DNA of 64,000 bases. Origin: Monomorium pharaonis. Taxonomy: Eukaryota; Arthropoda; Insecta; Hymenoptera; Formicidae. Below, piece by piece: positions 11,674 to 22,162 of this stretch. Below the pieces are notes generated by a model. The model searched no databases. It was not told where the DNA came from and saw only the letters and a list, made by a program, of their open reading frames with translations. The stretch covers positions 1,178,001 through 1,242,000 of the forward strand of contig NC_050473.1 of assembly GCF_013373865.1 (NCBI RefSeq), read 5' to 3'. Both the position numbers and the translations under genes were made by a program. Position 1 is the first letter of the stretch, and every line of letters starts with the position of its first letter.

Positions 11674-12976
11674 ATGGCCGACCCAGATCTCCGCGTGGAA
11701 TCGGCGGGGCCGGTAAGGGAGTGCGCCTGCAAATATTGCAGCTTCATAAGGTTGGTACTGATACCAGAGATGGTCCACGATCGGCGCTTCTGCGAGCCCG
11801 GGTCCAGGGAGTTCGTCGAGTTCGACTCCGTCGACGTGGAGCATCTCGACTCGAAGAGCAGCCGCAGGAACGTGTTACACCGGGTGACGGCGCGCGTAAA
11901 GTTTTCCGGCGTGACGCGTAGCTTTCCTCTTATTATCAAGCTGCTTAAATCGCACCCGGGCTCTCCACCGTCCGGTCCATTTCTGAACGAGGAGATGTTT
12001 TACAGCAAGATGACGCTCAGCTACGGAACGGACGGTGCCCCCAAGTGTTACCTGTCCGACCTGGGTCGATACGATGGTCAGGCTGCTATCGCGTTGGAAG
12101 ATCTCGCCGCGCTTGGTTACGTGCAAGTAGATGATAAATTGGACGAGGATCACCTGAAATTGTGCATGAAAGCTTTGGCGGCGTTTCACGGCAAGGGACT
12201 GAAGCTTAAGGCGCATAGGTTTCCTATTTTCAGGGAGTTCTATGCGAAGCTGTCTGTACCGACGGACTGGCTGCACCTTCGTACGAGCGTTCAGACAGAC
12301 GATGTTACGTAAGCTTTGCTTTTTGTATGTATTATATCGATTCTCGATTGTTAATACAATAATAACGTGTTAATATCAAACACACGATGAAAAAGTTATG
12401 TTAATTAGAAAGTAATGTAATTAGAAAGAGATAATATAACATATCTTCGGACCTTGTGCTGTTTGTAGAACATCCGAAGCACAGTTAGATGATCCCGAAG
12501 GTTTGGACTCTTCATTTTATACCGTACCGCCAGTCGAGGCGGAACTTTCCGAGAAAATAAGAAAAAAACTGGATTCAACGACCAAACTGGAGCTCAACGA
12601 TTTTTGGACCATCTGTCACGGTAATTTCACGCGGAGTAACTTGTTGTTCAGGTACGAGAATGGGAGGCCGAGTGACGTAAAAGTGATCGATTGGAGTACA
12701 ATGAGGTACTGTTCACCGTCGATCGATTTCGGTCACATTCTCCTTCAAAATCTACCTGACGATCACGATCTGCCGAAAGTCGAGGCATTCTGCCGGACCA
12801 TTTTGCAGATTTATTTAGACGCCGTGAAGGATGAATATCCGGAAGTAGATTGTGAACTTTTGGAACGAGACATTATCGCCAAATTACCATTTGCGTACGG
12901 TACGATTGGAAACCGGCTGCTCAAAGAAGCAGGAATAATGTTATATACGCTCGACCGTTTGGGCAGCTTCGGATAG
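11674..12976 (+). CDS. CHK / ecdysteroid-kinase-like protein with HGN in place of HGD
   Basis: Two exons, 11674-12308 and 12469-12976 (TAG), joined by a 160-bp GT-AG intron in phase, give 380 residues, near the family's usual size. ATG 11674 has a good context (GCTATGG); an upstream GTG-open frame is 5' UTR. The EcKinase/DUF1679 signature appears in order: an N-lobe lysine in FPLIIK, a FLNEEMFY helix, an ALEDL motif, an AAFHGKGL helix, then CHGN...NLLF and VIDW. The family phosphorylates ecdysteroids or xenobiotics such as phenols. Here the Brenner-motif aspartate (HGD) is Asn264, and the metal-binding DFQ reads D286-W-S. The lysine, the Asn after the Brenner motif and D286 remain, so activity could be weak, altered or lost. 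Substrate cannot be read from sequence. An AATAAA lies 254 bases past the stop. Confidence 0.88.
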
Positions 12977-13229
12977 AATCACTCTCGTCGTTCATCGTTA
13001 CAGTTTATTCGATTCCTCACAGTCTTTTCGCGATATTTGTTTCGCATATATGTATAATCTTGTCACGACTTTATCGTGCGTATTCGTGGATAGCGACGCA
13101 CGCGAATAGAAACTGAATGGTAGATTTAAGTTCAAAGGTCTACTTTTATCTGTTGTACTTTTGTGTCACAAATAATATAATAGAGCGTAGAGTATCACGG
13201 TACTTCGTGTATCTAAAACTTGTAAGAAA

Positions 13230-13235
13230 AATAAA
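13230..13235 (+). terminator. Candidate polyadenylation signal of the kinase-like gene
   Basis: AATAAA about 254 bases downstream of the TAG at 12976, in an otherwise gene-free stretch. It is a plausible 3' end signal, with no transcript evidence available. Confidence 0.5.
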
Positions 13236-13687
13236 TTTTAACGTTATGGAATTATCCGTTTGCAATTCTTACGTCGGCATGTGAAGACAGATTCCTCGCC
13301 ATCTTCCGAGAAGTACAAACTAATCGCTTCATAACAGACCTTATTAGCGTTAAGGGCAATAAATTAATATTGTAATATACAGGACGTTATGAAAATTTTA
13401 TTATTGTTTTTCTTCGTTTTAGCCTTTTCTTTTAGATAGCTTATTAGACCTGCAAGATTGGTTGTTTTTCTGCGGCATATGCACGTTGTAGCACAGCTGC
13501 TACTACGATATATAGTATCAGTGCCCGGCGATGAAATGCAGTATGGCATGCTGCTTGGATATGCAAGGCCATATTGTTACTCTGGATTACTTTTTCTTTG
13601 CTCTCTCAATGCTGATTACCTAGTTAGATATTTTTAAATTTATTTGCAACTTACATTCTATTAATTTGATTAATTTTTATTTTTTAT

Positions 13688-13799
13688 TCACTCCTTGAAA
13701 TCTCTGTCTATCAAGGTAATTTCAGGATGAATTCCAAAATAGTTACGTAAAGGAACGTGCCTGGTATTATCATTGTAAGAGTAGCCTTCAAAGTTGTAG
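13688..13799 (-). CDS. Orphan terminal coding exon
   Basis: This is too short to stand out as an ORF, but it reads as protein. After a T-rich acceptor ending TTATAG, one base completes a codon and 36 residues follow (from YNFEGYSYND to IDRDFKE) before TGA. The composition, rich in Tyr, Asn, Asp and Arg with a HPEI turn, is unlike translated AT-rich spacer. The exon needs an upstream exon ending in phase 2. The membrane-protein ORF just upstream on the same strand ends in its own stop, and its nearest donor (GAG|GTAACG) gives the wrong phase, so I cannot join them. The parent gene is not recognised. Confidence 0.45.
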
Positions 13800-13995
13800 C
13801 TATAATGACAAAAATTATCTTACATTTATTTTTATCGTTTTCTTAATATAAAGACACTTTTCGAGCTGAAAAAATTATATGTCAAAAGAAAATTGCGACA
13901 GGTGAGGATTTTTCTTCTTACAAACTACCTCCTTTACAAAATTATCCTGCACGTTCTTTTCTTTTTTTTTTAAAGAATTATTAGTTTACGTTACC

Positions 13996-14301
13996 TCATC
14001 TCTCAGACATTTCCGTAGCCTCGGTACGTTCCGATGCGATATTTCGTGAAGCCTGAGGTTGAATTCTTATTTGTCGACGTTGGCCGGGGTTCGCTTGCTG
14101 GCGCGAGGATACCCAATATATAGTGGCCAGCAAGAAGATCAAGATGACGATAGAAACGAGCATCCGTTTTACTCCGCAAGTGGACTTGACCGCCGTTATG
14201 ATGGGAGGACATGCCGCGAGGACCTGCTTTGATGGAGCTTGCGCTCGTGCCGATGCACTGTCGTTACACTGGCATTGCGTCCTTGTCAGACCCCAACCCA
14301 T
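13996..14301 (-). CDS. Small single-pass membrane protein, hypothetical
   Basis: An ATG at 14301 opens 101 residues ending at TGA 13996. The N-terminal half is polar and Cys-containing. A hydrophobic helix of about 18 residues (MLVSIVILIFLLATIYWV) follows near the middle, then a basic Gln/Arg-rich tail. This fits a single-pass protein; basic residues sit just before the helix and throughout the tail, so orientation is uncertain. The frame is open upstream to 14478 (160 codons), but that extension looks non-coding, and a TTTTTCGGCAG acceptor just upstream of the ATG suggests a 5' UTR or earlier coding exon. No family is recognised; chance is a real alternative. Confidence 0.4.
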   Translation of the reverse strand: MGWGLTRTQCQCNDSASARAQAPSKQVLAACPPIITAVKSTCGVKRMLVSIVILIFLLATIYWVSSRQQANPGQRRQIRIQPQASRNIASERTEATEMSER

Positions 14302-14478
14302 TTGGAATTTAGTAATTTTGACGGTTTGCTGCCGAAAAATGGGTGTAAGCCAAATTGTAGCCACGTTGAAGTTGAATCGAAGCCAAATCAGGTCGCCACG
14401 GTCATGACAACGAACGATCATCCGAGCGCAGGATCGCCAATCGATTATACGATACGTGTAGTCGATAAATAAAATCAA

Positions 14479-17219
14479 AACACATCTCTGTAATGTAGAA
14501 TCGAATTGCGAATTTGAACTAAACGTTACAAGTATACGCTTCTAAAGTTAATTAATAAATATTGAGAAAAAAAGAACTAAGAAAAGCGCTAGATTAATAC
14601 CAGCAAACAAATTATTAATTGTATCTGCATATTAGATTAATATTTAGTTGTTTAGAAGTACTTTTTTTTTGTTCCTTTTCGTCTATATACTATATATTGT
14701 TTAATGGAACAACGAGGCCATTTATATTTCATTGTAGCTACACGATAGCCGCGGCCTGATTTTACGGCACCGTATCGCGATTCGAGCAATTTTCTGTTTT
14801 GCCGCCGATCCATTTTATTAATGAGGCAGCGTACAAACAAATACAAATGAGACTATTCCCATTGCGCGGTACTATTCGCGCGCGTCAGGTGAACATATAT
14901 CTGGGGTTGACCGCGCGCGCTGGGCGCGGAGAGATTTCCTGCTTCCGGGCGGTCCGGATCGTCCGTTCCAGGAATGGATAGAGTCAGAAGTTGGAAATTA
15001 TGTACATAGTTGACGACCCCCTTACGGCTTTGGCGTTCGTCTATCTCTGCGCTTACGGTACAGATGTTTGTGGCATGTTGATCGCGGTCCCGCGGTGCAT
15101 CCGCATATAGAACAACATTGTGCTTCTTACGCAGCCATAATACATTCGCCCACGTTTATGCTTTCGCTTGAACAACTTACCGTGAGCATGTCAGTGCGCC
15201 AGTTTCATAACTGTCGAATGGTAAGGTACAGGTTGTTAGCCGCCACACTATTTCGTCTCTCACACACACACACACACACGCGTACACAAAGTGATAAGAA
15301 TGGATGGCACATCCCTTTTTATCACTTTTACTTTTTAATTACCGCCACGAATTATTTCCCGGCGAAAAATTGTATCGCAATTGACGTAACAGTTTTCTTG
15401 TGAAATCGATAGAATTTACACGCGATAACAAAAATATATAAATTTAATATTCCTTTTGAAATAAAATTGCATCGTGGAATTTTATGACTCCATCGTAATT
15501 TTAAATTATTTTATTTGCAAAGCACAAAAGCAAATTGATATTAAATGATATTTTTATATGGGATTTAAAATGGAATTTTTACGATTACTACACAAACACG
15601 TATTGGACGATTATCATGTTATACGTTATACGTAACTTTGTATTTTTTTTTTACAATAAAATAGTTTTTAAAATTATTTTTATATCATTCGGAGTATAAA
15701 ACTCGGCGGGGGGAGAGGGGGAATTATAAATCGTTTAAGCAAGTACACGCTTGCACAAAGGATTGTTTTCGCGACGTGTTATTTTAAGACCTCCCGAATG
15801 AATGAAGAAAGCAGTAAAAACAGATCTCCCAAGTAAAGACTAACTAGACGGTTGACAGCGATGTTCCAAGATTGGACCACCGACAAAGTTGAGGACACCG
15901 CCCTCGTGTCTATTCTTCTCGGCTCTCCCTCTCTACTTAATTCCGCGTAAACGGAGTGAAAGGGCAAACGTCCTTTTTAAGAGGGCCGCGCGCGTTTCAT
16001 AATGAAGCGATCTCCACGGGAGGTAGACGATTTAATTTTGTGGATATCGGCCCGTACGTCGGGCCTGGCGCGAATTAGCATTTATTAAAATTTTATCGAC
16101 CTGCAGACTTAACGGCTTCGCGCGACCCAAATTTCGCTGATGCAGCGCTAAACGGAAATACATGAAAAATAAAACAGATCGCTCGATAACCGTCCCCGAC
16201 CGGGCGACTCGTCCTCGGCGCGGAATCTGCTTGAAAATTTCACGGAATCGTTAATCTTGGAAGACTCTTCCCCGTCAGTCGCTCACGGAATGTATGTATA
16301 ACGTACGTGAATGCGCGCGTGACCGGTGAAATTATTATCCGGCATATCCCGGCGAGGAATGTCCCTCGAAAAATTTCCAAACGCCCGCGTGTTTCTCACC
16401 CTCGGCCCACTAAATTTTTCACGCTTGCATACCAACATTATGCCCGGGGCGGACATTCTTCGCGGTCGAATGCATCTTAATGTCACGCTTTCGTGAGGGA
16501 TGATCGCAAGCTTTACGATAACTGCGAGCATCCCGGCAGACTAATAACAATAAATAATATGCAACACATCATAATGTATTTAAACTACAGATATACTATA
16601 TATGGATTGATTTAATTTGATGTAATTTATTTTATATATGAATTAATCGTGCATCTATAAATGAATTTAATATTGCTTTTAACGTATATATAATAAATAA
16701 TGTATATAATATAATTATATATATATCAACAATCTCATATAGCCTCACAGTTTTTAGGTTGTCAATATTGTCACGATTGCTAACGTTACTGTACCCATAG
16801 TCTACAATAAAAATTTACAATGAAGCTTTTTTAAGCTATAAGAAACTAATCAATCACAATCGATTTTTATGAGAATACTCAATTGTGTGCCTTTGGTAGC
16901 AAGCACCGAAGAACAGTAGTGCGCCCGCCATTTTGTTCGCACGCGCGCGGTACATGCTCGATGAATATTCGCGCATTTTGGTGTGCATTTTGTGCCAGAT
17001 TTCGCGTGTATAAGTAAGAAACAATATGTTTTACATAAAAATATATACTTAGATTTAGTAACTAAAATATCTAAATACATTTATAATAGCATATGCATAT
17101 TACATAATAAGTAAGGTTTACAGGATTATTTTTTTTAACATATATATTTGATCTTATCTTTTTCGTGAATGTTTTATTTTGTGCTGTTAAGTTAAACAAA
17201 CTTTTATTATTTTTAACAG
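14479..17219. other. Intergenic, no gene seen
   Basis: It holds a CpG-rich patch at about 14860-15260, a (CA)9 run and AT-rich spacer. Open frames of 60-110 codons in the CpG-rich parts carry no recognisable motif. Confidence 0.5.
15261..15279. repeat. (CA)9 microsatellite
   Basis: Nine CA dinucleotides followed by CGCG. Confidence 0.9.
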
Positions 17220-18320
17220 ATGTATCTATTATTACTGATAAGCGCATGGAAAAATTAATAAAATAGAAAGAGGTACGTGAGAGAAAGAAGCTGGAAGCTT
17301 CGAAGAAAAAATCTACCTTTGGTGTTCATCACTCTTTTTTTTTGGCGATATTGAAAACGAGTGATGTACTACACTAAAGTTGACGTTGTTCGTCACTTTT
17401 TTTATTTCTCACAAATTAATGAATCAAAAGCAGCATTAAAAAAATATCAAAGAAAAACACAGAACAACCAAAAACAAATGGCGTCCAGAAATAAATTACA
17501 CGGGCTACAGAAAAAAGATTACTTGCTAAAGCAGCAGCTGCTGCTAAGCTACCAATAAAAAATCAATCTTTGGTGTCAACAAAACAGCCTCTCAAAACGT
17601 CATTTGCTCCTGTTGATTACTGTTTTAAACTTTCACCTGGTTTGCAGGCAACACTTTTATTTGGTCTTATACCAATAAAACAAACAAGAGAAATATACAT
17701 ATATCGCTACAAAAAAATATACAAACTTCTGACAACACGATAGAAAACTTCAAAACTTTCACAAACCCGAGATTACCAGTAAATAAAAACAAAACTCATC
17801 CACAAAATTAAATAAAGTTTATTTAACTTATTTAAATTACAAGTAAATTATTTATTAAATAAATTTATTTGTAATTCAAATAAGTTAAATATAACAACAA
17901 CATTATCGTTAAAAGAACAGGTCAAAAATCAGATAGACATGTAAGAAGAAAATTCTTTATCGAGCAGCACTGATATCAAAACGATGATATCAAAAATTTC
18001 TTTCTTACAACGTTTTGGAATTATTATTATAAAAGATCACTCCGAGATGTTGCGAGAAAGAAAATTGTACTGTGAAAGAACTCATCATTTTTTCACCATA
18101 TCTTGTACGAAGTTGTGGGAAAAGAAATTCTAGAAAAGTGCAATTTTCCAACCAATCTAAAAAAATGAGCAGTTTATTTGCAGCTATGAAAATAAGCCAA
18201 AAGTTTAAGACACCCAAGATCTAATTAGATGATGCGATATCGTATATTAATTCCGATCAAACTCCGGGCAAGAACATCTTAAAGAAATCGGAAGAATTAG
18301 ATAATATAAACAAATATTAA
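17220..18320 (+). pseudogene. Broken copy resembling mars/HURP (GKAP family)
   Basis: Protein-like blocks occur in order on the + strand but in shifting frames. First is a basic helix (MEKLIK-stop-KEVRERKKLEASKKK) at about 17250-17330, where a tryptophan codon seems to have become TAG. Next is a VDVVRHFFY block at about 17375. Then comes LAKAAAAAK leading to SFAPVDYCFK and LLFG at 17522-17690, and a block in another frame at about 17710-17810. After the hairpin insertion, a C-terminal block (LDDAISYINSDQTPGKNILKK) lies at about 18215-18290 behind another stop. HURP/mars proteins bind spindle microtubules and carry K/R-rich helices, a VGVVHH-like block and an SFAPxDF motif. An acceptor-like TTTTTAACAG ends at 17219, suggesting a duplicated rather than processed copy. 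That this is old coding DNA is fairly firm; the mars assignment is tentative and from memory. Confidence 0.5.
17820..17891. repeat. Near-perfect AT-rich palindrome inside the mars-like pseudogene
   Basis: Arms 17820-17855 and 17856-17891 are reverse complements with about three mismatches and essentially no loop. It sits between two coding-like blocks of the pseudogene and could be a small inserted foldback element. Confidence 0.75.
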
Positions 18321-18363
18321 TCATATTAAAGAATAACAGTCGTATAACAGTTGTAAAGCAATT

Positions 18364-18429
18364 TTTTATGTTGTAACGAGCTATTCAATAGGTATTTAAG
18401 GTTATTAAATACCTTGTTACAACATAAAA
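18364..18429. repeat. Hairpin with perfect 14-bp outer arms
   Basis: TTTTATGTTGTAAC at 18364-18377 is the exact reverse complement of 18416-18429. An inner pair (AGGTATTTAA and its complement) lies inside. The fold is short and partly unpaired between the two stems. It could be a small MITE remnant or the base of a structured RNA. Confidence 0.7.
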
Positions 18430-18784
18430 GATATATTTATATCAACAAATATTTTTATATCAATTTCATATCCATTAATTCGATTTTATTAGCATTTTTA
18501 CATAACATTACATAAAGTTAAATAATAATGTAAAAATGTGATAAAACATTGGTTATGAAATGAAGAAAAATGTGAATAAAAATGTTTTATAATACAAATA
18601 TATATATATATATACTTACATTACAATTTATTTTTAATGTAATTTAAAATGTAAGTTAAAAATATAAGCATTTACAAATTTTTATAATTAAATACTGTAA
18701 ATATAAGTTGAAAAAAATATTTATGATCGAGACATATTTCATAATATTACTAAATATTTTGTCAAAGTTCTTTCCTAGGTATTT

Positions 18785-18803
18785 CTAGTCTAGTCTAGTC
18801 TAG
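18785..18803. repeat. Short CTAGT tandem repeat
   Basis: Almost four copies of a CTAGT pentamer in AT-rich spacer. Confidence 0.85.
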
Positions 18804-18942
18804 TTGAATAAAAAATAAATATATTTACATTTGTAGCCAATATATAGTTATTTTTATATAAATATAATTTTTTAAGTCTTATATTAGAACAGATACATTC
18901 TAAAATAATTTATATAATGTAAAATATTCTTTTTAAGCTTAC

Positions 18943-19292
18943 GGTTCTTTGTGCACACATGATGAATTGTCCATACTGCCCAGCGTTGAACTAGATATGC
19001 ATCTGTACAACGTAACAGTGGAAAAAATAGCTGGAAGCTACGATAGGCAACCATCTCTTCCTGTGGTGTTTGCCAATGAGTTACAGCATGAACCAGTTGA
19101 TCTAATAATTAACTGCACCCTGCTGGGTTGTGACGGCATATCACACCAAGCTCGAGGAGCCGTCACTAAACAGATGCGCAGCGATACCCGCTGCGAAATA
19201 AGATACATCAATGTGCTCAGAATCGAGTAACATTATAAACCGAGAAAGCATTGTAAACCGAAGTTGCATAAGTCGTGGTCTCAAATGATCAA
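18943..19292 (-). pseudogene. ZYG11/ZER1-like C-terminal armadillo fragment, disabled
   Basis: Read on the minus strand, this 350-bp block matches the conserved C-terminal armadillo region of ZYG11B/ZER1 proteins. Those are CUL2 ubiquitin-ligase substrate receptors that read glycine N-degrons. In order: HLRPRLM, a short variable part, LLDSEHIDVSYFAAGIAAHL, then a TGA where the family has tryptophan. A frame change follows, then LLDQLVHAVTHWQTP, EEMVAYRSFQLFFPLL, and QRWAVWTIHHVCTKN. It ends at an intact donor (AACC|GTAAGC), and an AG acceptor at 19293-19294 could open it, so it looks like one exon of a duplicated gene. No preceding or following exon was recognised. A 93-codon plus-strand ORF (18949-19230) is only its antisense. 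A sequencing error could mimic the frameshift, but the stop plus frameshift plus isolation favour a pseudogene. Confidence 0.75.
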
Positions 19293-20558
19293 CTTAAAAT
19301 TTTCCATACAAAACATTAACAAATTGCATATTAATATAACATTTTATATTAAACATATCAAATATAAACATAAATATAAACGTATCAAAATTTTACAATT
19401 ACCTTCCAGATCATTGCTAGACGAATGTTACAACGAGACATTAAATTCATTGAGATCATGTTTATAATGTCAATAACTGTAAAACTGGAAATAATGAACA
19501 AAACCGAATGATTTTACAAAGTTGAATTGAATTTAAATATACTGGATCTGATTAAGAAAGTGTTATATTTTTGAGATATTTGATTTTTTATACAATTAAA
19601 ATATCTTTATTATTACAAATATAAGTTGTATGAGTTATGAAATATACTAAATAAAGTAAATAATATATATCTTTAAAAGGAAAGTTTATTAAAAATTAAA
19701 CCGATTTAATTGCCTTATGCTTTAAAATTGCATCTCTTATTATTTAAAAAAACGGATTTTCTATCAAATTGTGTAAATTTTTTAAAAGTTTCTTTTATAA
19801 TATATTGCTATCTTGCATAATGTGTAAAAATAATGACTACAATTTTTATTATAAACAGATCAGATTTGTTTGAAATTTAAATTTAAAAATATATTTTGTA
19901 ATAAGTTTTCTATCTTTAAATTATGAATTGTTCAACGCTTGTGACACGAGCAGTATTTGTTGTTATCTATATAAAAATATTTAGATAATCATCTACATAA
20001 AAAAATAGCTTAATTTTGTCACGTTTATTAAAATGTAGATGAACATCTTTACACGATTGATGATTATACAATAAATATGTTTTATATATATCACGATAAA
20101 ATTGTCACAACTGCGAACTCTTATCGGGAAACATTAAGATATGCAAATTAATAATTCGATATTAAGGTTAGAAGGATAGCAGTATTGTTTTTCTAACAAC
20201 GTGTACTGCTATTTTAATGCGCGCTGCCAGTTTTATTTCGCAATCGCGACAGTTTGCATCGGAAGCGGTGTCGTACCGCATTATTTTTACTACTTTTCGT
20301 GCGACGAGAATAAATGAATATCGGAATCGTTGAGCAAAGGCGCCGGGATATCGTTCTATCTGGTTCTGTTACGCGGGTCTTTGTTACGAATTGCCCTTTT
20401 TTTTTCACTCGCACACTGCATAGACAAACAACTGGCGGTTCGCGTCATTTATTATTCACCGCGGCAGCGTGTAAATTGCATAATAACGTGATTCTGCATC
20501 GGGAATGAATTGATGAAAATACTGCCAGACGGGTTGCTGCAAATGCATTTCGGATAGG
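19293..20558. other. AT-rich spacer, no gene seen
   Basis: Mostly A/T homopolymer-rich spacer to about 20150, then rising GC toward the promoter-like block at 20.56 kb. No ORF has a recognisable motif. Confidence 0.5.
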
Positions 20559-20818
20559 CGCTAATGATTCCCCGTGCGGTCGTGCGACCATATTCTAATT
20601 GCCGAATTGTTAATCGCGGCGCGAGGTGCGCTGCTACGTATGTAACAAGTAACGTGGCGCCATCTCAAGTTCGCTCGGTTCCCCCGCTTGGTGGTTCGGA
20701 GCGAAACGTTGGGCTTCGCGCGGTTCGCGGGTTACAATTGCGTGTTGTTTTTTTTTCTTTTTGCGCGGCGGTAAACAAACATCGGGAGCGTCGGGTGGAG
20801 CGTTGTCGGGTCGTCGTT

Positions 20819-20932
20819 ATGGCTCGCGTCCTCGAGATCCAGACGATCGCGGAGCGCGCGGTCGCGGGTGACGTGTCGACGTGGTTAGCCACGTTCGAAT
20901 ACCACGGACCCCGCGTGCCGTACGACTCGAAG
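20819..20932 (+). CDS. Candidate first coding exon (38 residues)
   Basis: ATG 20819 opens 38 codons that read like a folded N-terminus (MARVLEIQTIAERAV, then DVSTWLATFEYHGP) up to an AAG|GTTAGG junction. After the junction the frame stops within five codons. The donor is weak, and no acceptor exon could be identified downstream. It lies within the CpG-rich block, where chance ORFs are frequent. No family is recognised. Alternatives are an upstream ORF in a 5' UTR or chance. Confidence 0.3.
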
Positions 20933-20951
20933 GTTAGGTCAGGTTAGGTCG
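20933..20951 (+). repeat. Short TTAGGTC-type direct repeat
   Basis: GTTAGGTCAG followed by GTTAGGTCG: two copies of a motif close to the insect telomere unit TTAGG. It is far too short to be telomeric. Confidence 0.6.
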
Positions 20952-21941
20952 AGAGGAATATTTCAAAAATCTTGCAATTCTTCCCGCTCCCCCTCCCCCG
21001 CGAGTGCCGCGAAGTGCACGTAAACGGTGGGAAGTCGCTGCCGTCGTATTTCCCCCCTCGACACCGCGCGCGCGCGAGATCCCGATACCTAGACAGTGAT
21101 TTTCGCGTGCGAGTGAATCTCCGGGAGTCGGGAACGAACATTCCGCCGTATCGAGTTAGCGCGTTACGTATCGAAGGTATTTCTCCTTGGCGCGTCGCGC
21201 GTCCGTCGGGATAGACTTCGAACTTGTCGAGAGAGTGTCGCGACAACGCGGGACCCGGCAACGGGGGGGAGGTTTTAGCGTTGTTACTCGCTAAAAGCCA
21301 ATCGCGCGTGTCGGACGTGCCTCTCTCGGTGACGAACTGGAATCTCCGGTGAGTTTGTGTCTCCGTACAAAGGAAGGAAGGAAGGAAGGACCGCTTTTCG
21401 ACGGTATGGCTCGGGACGGGAGATGACAGTCACGTTATTGCTTCGACGGAGAGGAAGACGTCAGCCGGTGAGTTGGTTTTGCAATAGAAATAAATTATTC
21501 GATTGTTAATTCAATCGCCGAGATGATTGGCGTAGAATTTTTGAATGGTTAACTGTACACAATCAAAACTGTAAATTCTAATGAAATATTCATTCTACCG
21601 ATGAAAAAAAATTATTAAAATTGATACAATGAATCATTTTATTGTCATGATGTTTTATTTATTGTAACAAAGAATAATTCGTTATATTAATTAAATTTAT
21701 TTGATTTAAATGAACAGGTTCAATGTAATATTTTTGCTATTAACAAAAAGTTTATTGTATCAATGGATTTTAGTCGATAAACGTCATACATTGGTACTAC
21801 GAAGAATTTGTTTTTCACGGTGATATTTATGCTTCTCGGCACCGATGTCTTGATTAATTGAATTAATAAATCTGATGTTCTCCCTCCCACCCTTCAGAAA
21901 AAAGAATTTATTGCAGTTTATTGATCGAGAACATAAAAATG

Positions 21942-21944
<3 letters not shown>

Positions 21945-21993
<49 letters not shown>
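21945..21993. repeat. (AT)n microsatellite
   Basis: About 49 bases of pure AT dinucleotides in intron-like spacer. Confidence 0.95.
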
Positions 21994-21994
<1 letters not shown>

Positions 21995-22162
21995 TTATAT
22001 ATAGCGCCACTAGAAATACTCTCTTATATTACAGTTAATTTACACGGTTAATAGTGTATTTAAAATGTCCTTCTCTTGTGTGTTTATTGACCAGCCTGCA
22101 ATTTCATATTTTGATTAATCGGGACAGAGGACGCTGAACACACGTATAATTAATGTGGGATT

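Larger units (their letters stand above)
20559..21467 (+). promoter_or_regulatory. CpG-rich promoter and 5' exon region
   Basis: GC content and CpG density rise sharply compared with both flanks. Two near-identical donors (CCG|GTGAGTT) occur at 21349 and 21468, 119 bases apart, on the + strand, after which the sequence becomes AT-rich and intron-like. This is the profile of alternative non-coding 5' exons of a long-intron gene. A candidate coding start lies at 20819. No TATA box is apparent. Confidence 0.45.

Noticed and set aside
18949..19230. A 93-codon plus-strand ORF
   Set aside because: It is the antisense of the ZYG11/ZER1-like relic, whose minus-strand motifs explain the sequence.
20933..20951. 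Telomere-like TTAGG units
   Set aside because: Only two imperfect copies; far too short for an interstitial telomeric array.
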